Source: Helicobacteraceae bacterium (GTDB lineage Bacteria; Campylobacterota; Campylobacteria; Campylobacterales; Sulfurimonadaceae). Taken from it: 8,278 nt of DNA. Positions 1-4,581 of this stretch are shown piece after piece. The position numbers were made by a program, and so were the translations under genes. Within the stretch, counting starts at the first letter, position 1; every line of letters begins with the position of its first letter. The DNA is taken from contig JALSUN010000156.1 in NCBI GenBank assembly GCA_027061425.1, positions 1-8,278 of the forward strand, given 5' to 3'. The notes under the pieces are model-generated. The model had not been told where the DNA came from and did no database searches. It saw only the letters and a list, made by a program, of their open reading frames with translations.

Positions 1-1106
1 AGCAGTCCTGCACGTTTAGCCAATGTCGCATTACCACCCATTTCAGCAGCCATGATCCCCGCAAGGTTGGCCACTTCCAAGGTGTGTGCTAAAGCATTTT
101 GTCCATAACTCGCACGATAACGCAGTCGCCCTATCAGTTTTATAAGTTCAGGATGAAGTCCAACGACACCCAAATCATAAATGACATTTTCACCATCTTC
201 TAAGATCTTCTCTTCAAAATGTTCACACACACCCTCGTAGATCTCTTCTATGCGTGCAGGCTGTATACGGCCATCTTCTATAAGTAGCTCGAGTGTGCGA
301 GTAGCGATAGCACGACGGTACATGTTAAAACTGCTAACTACAATAGCGTTAGGCGTGTCATCTATGATGATGTCCACACCCATCAAAGCCTCAAGCGTTT
401 TGATGTTACGACCTTCTCGGCCGATAATACGGCCTTTAAGTTCATCATCACTGAGTTCAACAACGCTAGTGAGTCGCTCATGAGCGAACTCACTCGCAAA
501 ACGAGACGTGGCTTGCGCTAAAATGTAGTTTGCCTTACGCTCACCCTCCTCTTTTGCCTCATTTTCATAACGTCTCACAATATGTGCAACATCTGCACGA
601 GAGCGCTCTTCTACCTGGGAAAGAAGGATCTCTTTTGCCTCATCTTTGGTCATCCCCGCTGCATTCTCAACCGCATGGATGGCCTTGTCTAACGCCACTT
701 CATACGAGGCTTTTAAGGTGTCAAGACTTTCACGTTGACGTTCAACACTCACTTTAAGGCTGTTAATGACACTCTGCTCTCGTAGGTTTAGCTCCTGACT
801 TTTTTGGATTTTCTCTTCAAGTTCCTTCTCACTATGCGAAAGTTTCTCTTCTCGCAGTTTTATATCATCAAGTGTATTTTGCTTCATTTGGGCAAGTTCT
901 TGTTGCCCTTTTATCTCTATCTCTCTTACTCTTAAATTGGCTTTTTCAAGCAGAAGTTCTGCCTCTTTTTCTATGGCACTTGCCTTGGCCTTGGCCTGAT
1001 CGGTATGGACTCCAAACTGAGCATTGCTCATCTTTTTGGAGATTAAAAATCCGGCCAGACCACTAAGGGTGGCAACGCCACCGCCTAAGATGATCTCGTT
1101 CATCAT
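1..1106 (-). CDS. rny: Ribonuclease Y, partial (C-terminus beyond the window)
   Basis: Membrane-anchored endoribonuclease that starts mRNA decay. The first 368 codons are visible and the reading frame is open to the left edge; the family is about 520 residues long. In order: a hydrophobic N-terminal anchor (about residues 4-23), a long charged coiled coil (about 35-210), a KH RNA-binding domain (about 216-275) with the GxxG loop GREGRNI at 229-235, and the start of the HD phosphohydrolase domain with its first metal-ligand histidine in AHTLEVANLAG (H341). The catalytic HD pair itself lies just off the window. Two ATG codons stand in tandem (1104-1106 and 1101-1103); AAAAGG at 1115-1120 serves as ribosome binding site. 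The start lies inside the end of the folate cyclo-ligase gene (44-nt overlap), so the two are probably cotranscribed and translationally coupled. The identification is secure from domain order and motifs. Confidence 0.95.
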   Translation of the reverse strand, partial: MMNEIILGGGVATLSGLAGFLISKKMSNAQFGVHTDQAKAKASAIEKEAELLLEKANLRVREIEIKGQQELAQMKQNTLDDIKLREEKLSHSEKELEEKIQKSQELNLREQSVINSLKVSVERQRESLDTLKASYEVALDKAIHAVENAAGMTKDEAKEILLSQVEERSRADVAHIVRRYENEAKEEGERKANYILAQATSRFASEFAHERLTSVVELSDDELKGRIIGREGRNIKTLEALMGVDIIIDDTPNAIVVSSFNMYRRAIATRTLELLIEDGRIQPARIEEIYEGVCEHFEEKILEDGENVIYDLGVVGLHPELIKLIGRLRYRASYGQNALAHTLEVANLAGIMAAEMGGNATLAKRAGL

Positions 1107-1668
1107 AATGTCTGCCTTTTAGGATGTCAAACGACAGATGTGGGGTAATGATATGGTCTGCCTTAACGTCATAATCGTCGCATATATGTTGGGTTGTTTT
1201 ACAGAGTCTGTTTTGAACAAATATAACATAAGGTCTTTTTTTGAGTCGGGCGAAAAAGCGATCATACATCCCTTTTCCAAACCCTACACGGCGTCCATTT
1301 CCATCAACACCCACGATGGGTACTATCGCTACATCTATTTTGTTTATTTTTCTATTTGAGTGACCCGGTTCTAAAATGCCAAAACGCTTTTTATACAGCG
1401 GGTATCTAAATGGTACCATCTTGAAACTGTCGTCTTGCATAAAAGGAAGGTAGACCTTTTTAGTCCGTCTGAGCTGCTTTAATGTTTTACGGATATCCGC
1501 CTCATTTTGCATGGGCCAAAAGCCTAAAACTGACTGCGCTTTTTGTAGTTTTTTGTTGTGCAAAAGCTTACGATTAAGATGACAACTACGGGTTTTAAAG
1601 TCATAATTTTTGGCTTTATTGATCACACTTAGACAATTTTCTCGTAAAGTTACTTTTGTCACAGACAT
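1063..1668 (-). CDS. 5-formyltetrahydrofolate cyclo-ligase (MTHFS / YgfA family)
   Basis: Cytoplasmic ATP-dependent enzyme that converts 5-formyl-THF (folinic acid) to 5,10-methenyl-THF, returning it to one-carbon metabolism. 201 residues, normal for the family. The signature is VGFGKGMYDR at residues 128-137, preceded by VPIVGVD (116-122); this is the nucleotide/substrate loop normally seen as GYGxGYYD. An Asn-Glu-Ala-Asp segment (55-58) matches the conserved acidic position of the family, and GILEP is at 97-101. I chose ATG 1666-1668 because AAGG lies about 8 nt upstream. The longer frame starts with TTG at 1708-1710, lacks a ribosome binding site and would run through the divergent promoter. 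The C-terminal 14 codons overlap rny, and the tail is unusually basic (DHLRRWRCHP), probably a by-product of dual coding. It is transcribed divergently from tlpA. Confidence 0.9.
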   Translation of the reverse strand: MSVTKVTLRENCLSVINKAKNYDFKTRSCHLNRKLLHNKKLQKAQSVLGFWPMQNEADIRKTLKQLRRTKKVYLPFMQDDSFKMVPFRYPLYKKRFGILEPGHSNRKINKIDVAIVPIVGVDGNGRRVGFGKGMYDRFFARLKKRPYVIFVQNRLCKTTQHICDDYDVKADHIITPHLSFDILKGRHYDERDHLRRWRCHP

Positions 1669-1725
1669 TTGACACCTTATATTGGTTATAATTTTGTCAA
1701 TTTTACCCAATAAGGCCTACTAAGT
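1669..1725. promoter_or_regulatory. Divergent promoter region with dyad symmetry (folate cyclo-ligase / tlpA)
   Basis: This is the whole 57-bp gap between two divergent start codons. On the plus strand TATAAT at 1687-1692 is a good -10 for tlpA, and AAGG at 1712-1715 is its ribosome binding site. On the minus strand TATAAC (1690-1685) or TATAAG (1681-1676) could serve the cyclo-ligase gene. The region is nearly symmetric: TTGACA (1669-1674) pairs with TGTCAA (1695-1700), and TTATA (1677-1681) pairs with TATAA (1687-1691). Neither TTGACA has a standard 17-bp spacing to its -10, which is common in Campylobacterota, where -35 boxes are poorly conserved. The symmetry could reflect back-to-back promoters or a regulator site. 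Confidence 0.55.
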
Positions 1726-2277
1726 ATGTTTAAAAAATCATTAATTTCCCTCGCCCTGCTTCTTCCACTCTTTTTTGTAGCATGTAGTAGCTCTTCTGAA
1801 GAAGATGAAAGTAACATGGTGGCGAGTAACGTCTATCAGCTTGTTGCTACCGATGGTACAGAGTTCAATGTCACCAAACAGGGTTCAGACTTTATAGTCA
1901 AAGGCCATGAAAACAAGGTTGTGATGTTTGATATCTTTGCCACTTGGTGTCCACCTTGTCGCGCAGAAGCACCGCACCTTAGCCACCTGCAAAAGAAGTA
2001 TCACCAAGACTTTTTAGTGATTGGTGTGACTATAGAAGATGAGATCTCCAACAAAGATCTTAATGCATTTAAAGAGACCTACCATGCAGATTATGCCATC
2101 GTAAACTCTCCGGAAAATGCCCGTTTCTACCGGGCTATCGCTTCTGCTACGAAGGTAGGCCAGCGCTTTCCCATCCCTCTTATGGTCTTATATAAAGGTG
2201 GAAAGTACATCAAGCACTATGTAGGTCAAACACCTGAAGAGATGATAGAGAGTGATATCAAGCAGGCGATACAATAG
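1726..2277 (+). CDS. TlpA-like thioredoxin-fold lipoprotein
   Basis: Envelope thiol-disulfide oxidoreductase of the TlpA/ResA type, 183 residues. The N-terminus MFKK plus a hydrophobic stretch (5-19) ends in FVAC with Cys20 as the likely lipidated residue. Phe at -3 of the lipobox is unusual, but the Ser/Glu-rich tether that follows supports a lipoprotein. The thioredoxin domain spans about 38-183: active site WCPPC at 74-78 in a DIFATWCPPCRAEAPHL context, and a cis-proline position in FPIPLMVLY (P151). It probably keeps periplasmic cysteines reduced, for example in cytochrome c maturation; the substrate cannot be told from sequence. Its stop codon directly abuts the ATG of ftsY, so the two form an operon. 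From memory, a thioredoxin-like lipoprotein sits beside ftsY in Campylobacter jejuni too, so the pairing is conserved. Confidence 0.9.
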   Translation: MFKKSLISLALLLPLFFVACSSSSEEDESNMVASNVYQLVATDGTEFNVTKQGSDFIVKGHENKVVMFDIFATWCPPCRAEAPHLSHLQKKYHQDFLVIGVTIEDEISNKDLNAFKETYHADYAIVNSPENARFYRAIASATKVGQRFPIPLMVLYKGGKYIKHYVGQTPEEMIESDIKQAIQ

Positions 2278-3402
2278 ATGTTTAGCTTTTTTAAAAAAGG
2301 TCTTAGCAAAACAACTGAGGCCATGAAAACTGTCGTTCCTAAAAAACGCAGTTATATCTTAAAAGATGCGTTAGAAGATGTACTTTTAGAGGCAGATGTA
2401 GAGTACGAACTTATAGAGATCATCTTACGCGAGCTTTATGAGGAGAAGGTCACCAAGGTACAGTTGGAGTCTAAACTTCTAGCTACTATGGCGTGGGCAA
2501 ACTATGAAAAGCCAGAGCATACAGCGCCTTTTGTAGACCTCATCGTTGGAGTCAATGGTGCTGGAAAGACCACGACCATCGCTAAACTTGCTCAGCAGTT
2601 TAAAAACCAGGGCGAAAAGGTAATGCTAGGCGCCGCCGACACCTTTAGAGCTGCTGCTATAGAACAGCTCACAAGATGGGCAGAGAAACTAGACATTCCT
2701 ATCGTCTCTTCACGTCAGGGTCATGATCCCTCTGCCGTCTGTTACGATGCCATAGAGTCTGCCAAGGCAAAGGGTTATGACCATGTCATCTTAGACACAG
2801 CAGGGCGTCTGCACACCCAAACCAACCTCTCTAACGAACTTAAAAAAATTGTGCGCATCAGTGACAAAGCACACAACGGCGCACCTCACCGTAAGATCTT
2901 GATCTTGGATGGTACACAAGGTAACTCTGCCATAGCGCAAGCTAAAGCCTTTAACGAGATGATTGACATCGATGGTATCATCATCACCAAACTCGATGGT
3001 ACGGCTAAGGGTGGTTCTATATTTAGTATTGCCCATGCGCTACGCATCCCGATCCTATATGTAGGTGTTGGTGAGCAGCCTGAAGACTTAGTGGTCTTTG
3101 ACAAGTACGCCTTCATAGATAACTTCTTAGAGCCTCTTTTTGAGATCAACGAAGAGAGTGACAAACTCAACTCTGTCTCAGGCGCACTCATAGAGATCAC
3201 CAACTTAACCTCTGAGCAGCGTCAGAAACTCAACACCCTACTCCAAGAAGATGGCTACGACGTCCTCTCCAAACACTTCGTTCGTGACCAAAAGACATGG
3301 AACGAGTACAAGATCTTACCTAACGAAGATGCTTATGCTATAGAGGTTTTAGAGAGAGATGGCACAGTAGTTAAGAGTTATAAGGCTGATCAGCTACTTT
3401 AA
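2278..3402 (+). CDS. ftsY: Signal recognition particle receptor FtsY with C-terminal extension
   Basis: SRP-family GTPase that docks SRP-ribosome complexes at the inner membrane. The short N-terminus lacks the long acidic A domain of enterobacterial FtsY. The N domain occupies about residues 20-80 and the G domain about 85-288: P-loop GVNGAGKTTTIAKLA (91-105), DTFRAAAIEQL (121-131), DTAGR (173-177), TKLDGTAKGG (237-246) and the closing motif GVGEQPEDLVVFD (263-275). Family members normally end soon after this, at a point corresponding to about residue 288. Here another roughly 87 residues follow with no stop and similar codon use: a predicted helical part (about 305-345), then a probable beta hairpin at the end. 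I do not recognise this tail. ATG 2278 immediately follows the tlpA stop, giving TAGATG, which implies translational coupling. Confidence 0.95.
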   Translation: MFSFFKKGLSKTTEAMKTVVPKKRSYILKDALEDVLLEADVEYELIEIILRELYEEKVTKVQLESKLLATMAWANYEKPEHTAPFVDLIVGVNGAGKTTTIAKLAQQFKNQGEKVMLGAADTFRAAAIEQLTRWAEKLDIPIVSSRQGHDPSAVCYDAIESAKAKGYDHVILDTAGRLHTQTNLSNELKKIVRISDKAHNGAPHRKILILDGTQGNSAIAQAKAFNEMIDIDGIIITKLDGTAKGGSIFSIAHALRIPILYVGVGEQPEDLVVFDKYAFIDNFLEPLFEINEESDKLNSVSGALIEITNLTSEQRQKLNTLLQEDGYDVLSKHFVRDQKTWNEYKILPNEDAYAIEVLERDGTVVKSYKADQLL

Positions 3403-3409
3403 ACGATTT

Positions 3410-3424
3410 TGAGGTTCTGCCTCA
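3410..3424 (+). terminator. Weak stem-loop after ftsY
   Basis: TGAGG-TTCTG-CCTCA forms a 5-bp stem with a 5-nt loop 8 nt after the ftsY stop. It has no uridine tract behind it, so it is at best a weak terminator or an mRNA 3-prime end stabiliser. No better terminator is visible downstream before the AT-rich region. Confidence 0.25.
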
Positions 3425-3459
3425 CACTTCATTTGCTCTTTACATATCTAAAAGGCTTA

Positions 3460-3525
3460 CTATCCACCCCCCCCCTCCCTCGCTTTCTCTCGTACCATGT
3501 CCAACAGTTTCTTCTTCACTTTCAT
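3460..3525 (-). pseudogene. Possible N-terminal remnant of a phage/integron-type tyrosine recombinase
   Basis: A 21-codon ORF starting at ATG 3523-3525 behind GAGGAGG, the strongest ribosome binding site in this part of the window, 5-6 nt upstream. Its first residues, KKKLLDMVREKAR, resemble the N-terminus of integron and related tyrosine recombinases, where LLDxVRxxxR precedes the conserved HYSxRTE segment. The similarity stops exactly where the G9 tract begins, and the frame ends at TAG 3460-3462. Changing the tract to G8 or G10 extends the frame only to about 31 or 28 residues, so slippage does not restore a gene. I infer the front end of a deleted integrase. The resemblance rests on about 13 residues from memory, so a chance ORF is a real alternative. 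Confidence 0.3.
3467..3475. repeat. C9/G9 homopolymer tract
   Basis: Nine consecutive C on the plus strand, followed by TCCC. Poly-G/C tracts of this length drive phase variation in Campylobacter and Helicobacter. Here the tract sits in the short minus-strand remnant and no neighbouring long ORF depends on its length, so it may be only a junction scar or a sequencing-sensitive spot. Confidence 0.8.
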
Positions 3526-3543
3526 CACATCCTCCTCATAAAA

Positions 3544-3568
3544 TTAAAAACACATTTTGTGCTTTTAA
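3544..3568. repeat. 25-bp near-perfect palindrome upstream of the integrase-like start
   Basis: TTAAAAACACA (3544-3554) and TGTGCTTTTAA (3558-3568) are inverted with one mismatch around a TTT centre. It lies just upstream of the strong minus-strand ribosome binding site (about 3531-3537), which is where an operator or promoter element of that vanished gene would sit. No specific regulator can be named. Confidence 0.6.
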
Positions 3569-3597
3569 TGGGTTATTTGACAAATCAACATCAATAG

Positions 3598-3633
3598 TGT
3601 TCATTTAACGCCTATAAAAGTATTAAACGAACA
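3598..3633. repeat. Inverted repeat, TGTTCATTTAA / TTAAACGAACA
   Basis: Two 11-bp arms (3598-3608 and 3623-3633) with one mismatch and a 14-bp centre. A third copy of the same motif, TGCTCGTTCAA with 9 of 11 positions matching the right arm, lies at 3725-3735. The spacing and orientation resemble paired binding arms of a recombinase or repressor. ATTTAAC (3603-3609) fits the integron RYYYAAC box, but no matching GTTRRRY box was found at attC distance. Confidence 0.55.
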
Positions 3634-3658
3634 TATGCAGATTGCCTCTAAACCTGAT

Positions 3659-3682
3659 AAAGTGTAAATATATAGACACTTT
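3659..3682. repeat. Small hairpin AAAGTGT / ACACTTT
   Basis: Perfect 7-bp arms (3659-3665 and 3676-3682) around a 10-nt AT-only-plus-G centre, followed by TC rather than a T run. It is AT-rich and could arise by chance; it is listed as one of a cluster. Confidence 0.35.
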
Positions 3683-3726
3683 TCATGTAATTAAATATGG
3701 ATGTATAGGATTAAAAGGGTAATATG

Positions 3727-3768
3727 CTCGTTCAATAATTTGATTGCAACAATACGCAAAACAACGAG
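3727..3768. repeat. Bulged inverted repeat CTCGTT...TTGC...GCAA...AACGAG
   Basis: Outer arms CTCGTT (3727-3732) and AACGAG (3763-3768) enclose inner arms TTGC (3744-3747) and GCAA (3756-3759), with asymmetric unpaired stretches between. The bulged layout recalls single-stranded recombination sites, but the box orientation is opposite to attC (GTT on the left), so that reading is not supported. Confidence 0.3.
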
Positions 3769-3815
3769 AGGAAAAGATGCTAAATACATGACTTAAAGAA
3801 AATAATAATACATAA

Positions 3816-3874
3816 TTTAGCCAATAAATCACCTACTAACTGTCTATTGGCTAGATTCAACTGTTACAATCTAG
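3816..3874. repeat. Two overlapping, mutually exclusive hairpins upstream of the mazE promoter
   Basis: Hairpin 1 pairs TTTAGCCAATA (from about 3816) with TATTGGCTAGA (to 3855), including a perfect 9-bp core 3818-3826 / 3845-3853 and an 18-nt loop. Hairpin 2 pairs CTAGATT (3851-3857) with AATCTAG (3868-3874), perfect, with a 10-nt loop. They share CTAGA at 3851-3855, so only one can form at a time. Both lie just upstream of the mazE -35 box. They could block read-through from outside or be recombination or operator sites. Confidence 0.55.
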
Positions 3875-3879
3875 TCAAA

Positions 3880-3920
3880 TTGACTTTCAAATGTAATTAC
3901 AATATAATTACTATAAGGAG
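3880..3920 (+). promoter_or_regulatory. mazE promoter with candidate autoregulatory operator and ribosome binding site
   Basis: TTGACT (3880-3885), a 17-bp spacer and TATAAT (3903-3908) form a near-consensus sigma-70 promoter. The spacer contains the perfect palindrome TGTAATTACA (3892-3901). TAATTAC occurs twice, at 3894-3900 and 3905-3911, exactly 11 bp apart, about one helical turn. AGTCA-AAT-TGACT (3873-3885) overlaps the -35. AAGGAG (3915-3920) stands 6 nt before the ATG, so the mRNA leader would be very short. MazE-type antitoxins repress their own operon through such palindromes; these are the obvious candidate sites. Confidence 0.7.
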
Positions 3921-3926
3921 TTAATT

Positions 3927-4187
3927 ATGACAACACTTACTAAAATTGGTAACTCACAAGGTATTAGAATTCCTAAGCCTCTAATCCAACAAGCGCACCT
4001 TGAAAATGTTAGTTTAGAACTTGAAGTACAAGAAAATGGTTTATTGATTAAACCTGTAAATAACACATCAAGAGACACCTGGATAGAAAACATAAAAAAA
4101 GTAATGTTAGAAAATAAAGAGCTACAAGATGAAGCAGTTTTAGAAGACTTTTTGAATGATGATGATTTAGAAGATTGGCAATGGTAG
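3927..4187 (+). CDS. MazE-family antitoxin (AbrB/MazE/SpoVT swapped-hairpin domain)
   Basis: 86-residue antitoxin of a type II toxin-antitoxin pair. The N-terminal DNA-binding domain is typical: MTTLTKIGNSQGIRIPKPLI (1-20), with the GNSQGIRIPK core of MazE-like swapped-hairpin proteins, then the second half LELEVQENGLLIKPV (30-44). The C-terminal half (about 50-86) is helical and very acidic, ending in DDDLEDWQW; this is the part that in MazE wraps around and blocks the toxin. The start is ATG 3927 with AAGGAG 6 nt upstream. It overlaps the toxin start by 7 nt (ATGGTAG), giving coupled translation and antitoxin-first order, as usual. Base composition is more AT-rich than the flanking housekeeping genes, consistent with horizontal acquisition. 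Confidence 0.9.
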   Translation: MTTLTKIGNSQGIRIPKPLIQQAHLENVSLELEVQENGLLIKPVNNTSRDTWIENIKKVMLENKELQDEAVLEDFLNDDDLEDWQW

Positions 4188-4507
4188 TTGATATTAAAAG
4201 GTTTGAAATTTACTTAGTCAAATTAAACCCAACGGTTGGTTCTGAAATTCAAAAAACAAGACCCTGCATCATTATTTCGCCAAACGAGATGAATGTGCTA
4301 AAAACAGTTATAGTAGCCCCAATGACATCAAAAGGTTTTGATTTTGTATTTAGACCAAAGATTAAGTTTGAAAAAAAAGATGGACTAATATTATTAGACC
4401 AAATTAGAACCGTTGATAAAACAAGACTTGTCAAAAACTTGGGAACTGTTGATAAAAAAACATCACAAGAAATTTCTAAAATGCTTGTTAAAATGTTTAA
4501 ACTGTAA
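4181..4507 (+). CDS. MazF/PemK-family mRNA interferase toxin
   Basis: 108-residue toxin, probably a sequence-specific endoribonuclease that cleaves mRNA when antitoxin falls. It keeps the family landmarks: FEIYLVKLNPTVGSE (8-22), KTRPCIIISPNEMN (25-38) with Arg27 matching the catalytic Arg, VIVAPMTS (43-50) with Thr49/Ser50 matching the catalytic Thr/Ser position, and LLDQIRTVDKTRL (71-83), which corresponds to the region contacting the antitoxin. The usual RGDIY opening is RFEIY here, a modest change. All key residues are present, so the toxin looks intact. I chose ATG 4181 because it overlaps the antitoxin stop as ATGGTAG; an in-frame TTG at 4175 is a poorer start. Cleavage specificity cannot be predicted from this sequence. 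Confidence 0.9.
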   Translation: MVVDIKRFEIYLVKLNPTVGSEIQKTRPCIIISPNEMNVLKTVIVAPMTSKGFDFVFRPKIKFEKKDGLILLDQIRTVDKTRLVKNLGTVDKKTSQEISKMLVKMFKL

Positions 4508-4570
4508 ATAAATGATAGCAAAAACGTGGAGGGAAAACTATATCGTTCACGACAACCGTTACATCAACAT
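4508..4570. other. Junction between the toxin-antitoxin pair and the hotdog gene
   Basis: A short gap with no terminator or clear promoter. The composition shifts here from AT-rich to chromosome-like. A 42-codon frame starts at ATG 4512 and runs to 4637, but it has no ribosome binding site and its second half is a shadow of the hotdog gene. Its first part (KTWRENYIVHDNRYINIGE) looks protein-like but I do not recognise it; it may be a fragment of a gene broken by the insertion. No attC-like end was found. Confidence 0.35.
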
Positions 4571-4581
4571 AGGAGAACAAC

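Larger units (their letters stand above)
3403..3926. other. 524-bp AT-rich, repeat-dense region between ftsY and mazE
   Basis: There is no long ORF on either strand. Reading left to right it holds the weak ftsY stem-loop, a C9 tract (3467-3475), a short minus-strand ORF with a strong ribosome binding site, a series of inverted repeats (3544-3568, 3598-3633, 3659-3682, 3727-3768, 3816-3855, 3851-3874) and the mazE promoter (3880-3908). The composition is clearly more AT-rich than ftsY or mutY, and in relatives I recall radA following ftsY at this place. It reads as an insertion site or the remains of a mobile element. No transposase, tRNA or CRISPR array is present. Confidence 0.6.

Noticed and set aside
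250..1066. Three plus-strand ORFs at 250-483, 530-757 and 872-1066
   Set aside because: They are antisense to rny, whose minus-strand frame is fully open with clear domains; the peptides are low-complexity Ser/Leu-rich shadows.
1669..1710. Longer cyclo-ligase start at TTG 1708-1710
   Set aside because: It adds 14 residues without family similarity, has no ribosome binding site and would occupy the divergent promoter.
2791..3203. Minus-strand ORFs opposite ftsY
   Set aside because: They lie entirely within the conserved GTPase coding sequence and have no recognisable domain.
3598..3930. An integron attC site
   Set aside because: ATTTAAC at 3603 fits the RYYYAAC box, but no GTTRRRY box stands at a suitable distance, and the hairpin at 3727-3768 has its boxes in the wrong orientation. 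Nothing attC-like follows the toxin gene.
3398..4502. TTTAAAC at both 3398-3404 and 4496-4502 as a target-site duplication
   Set aside because: Only 7 AT-rich bases, and both copies lie at the ends of coding regions (ftsY stop, toxin stop), so chance is likely.
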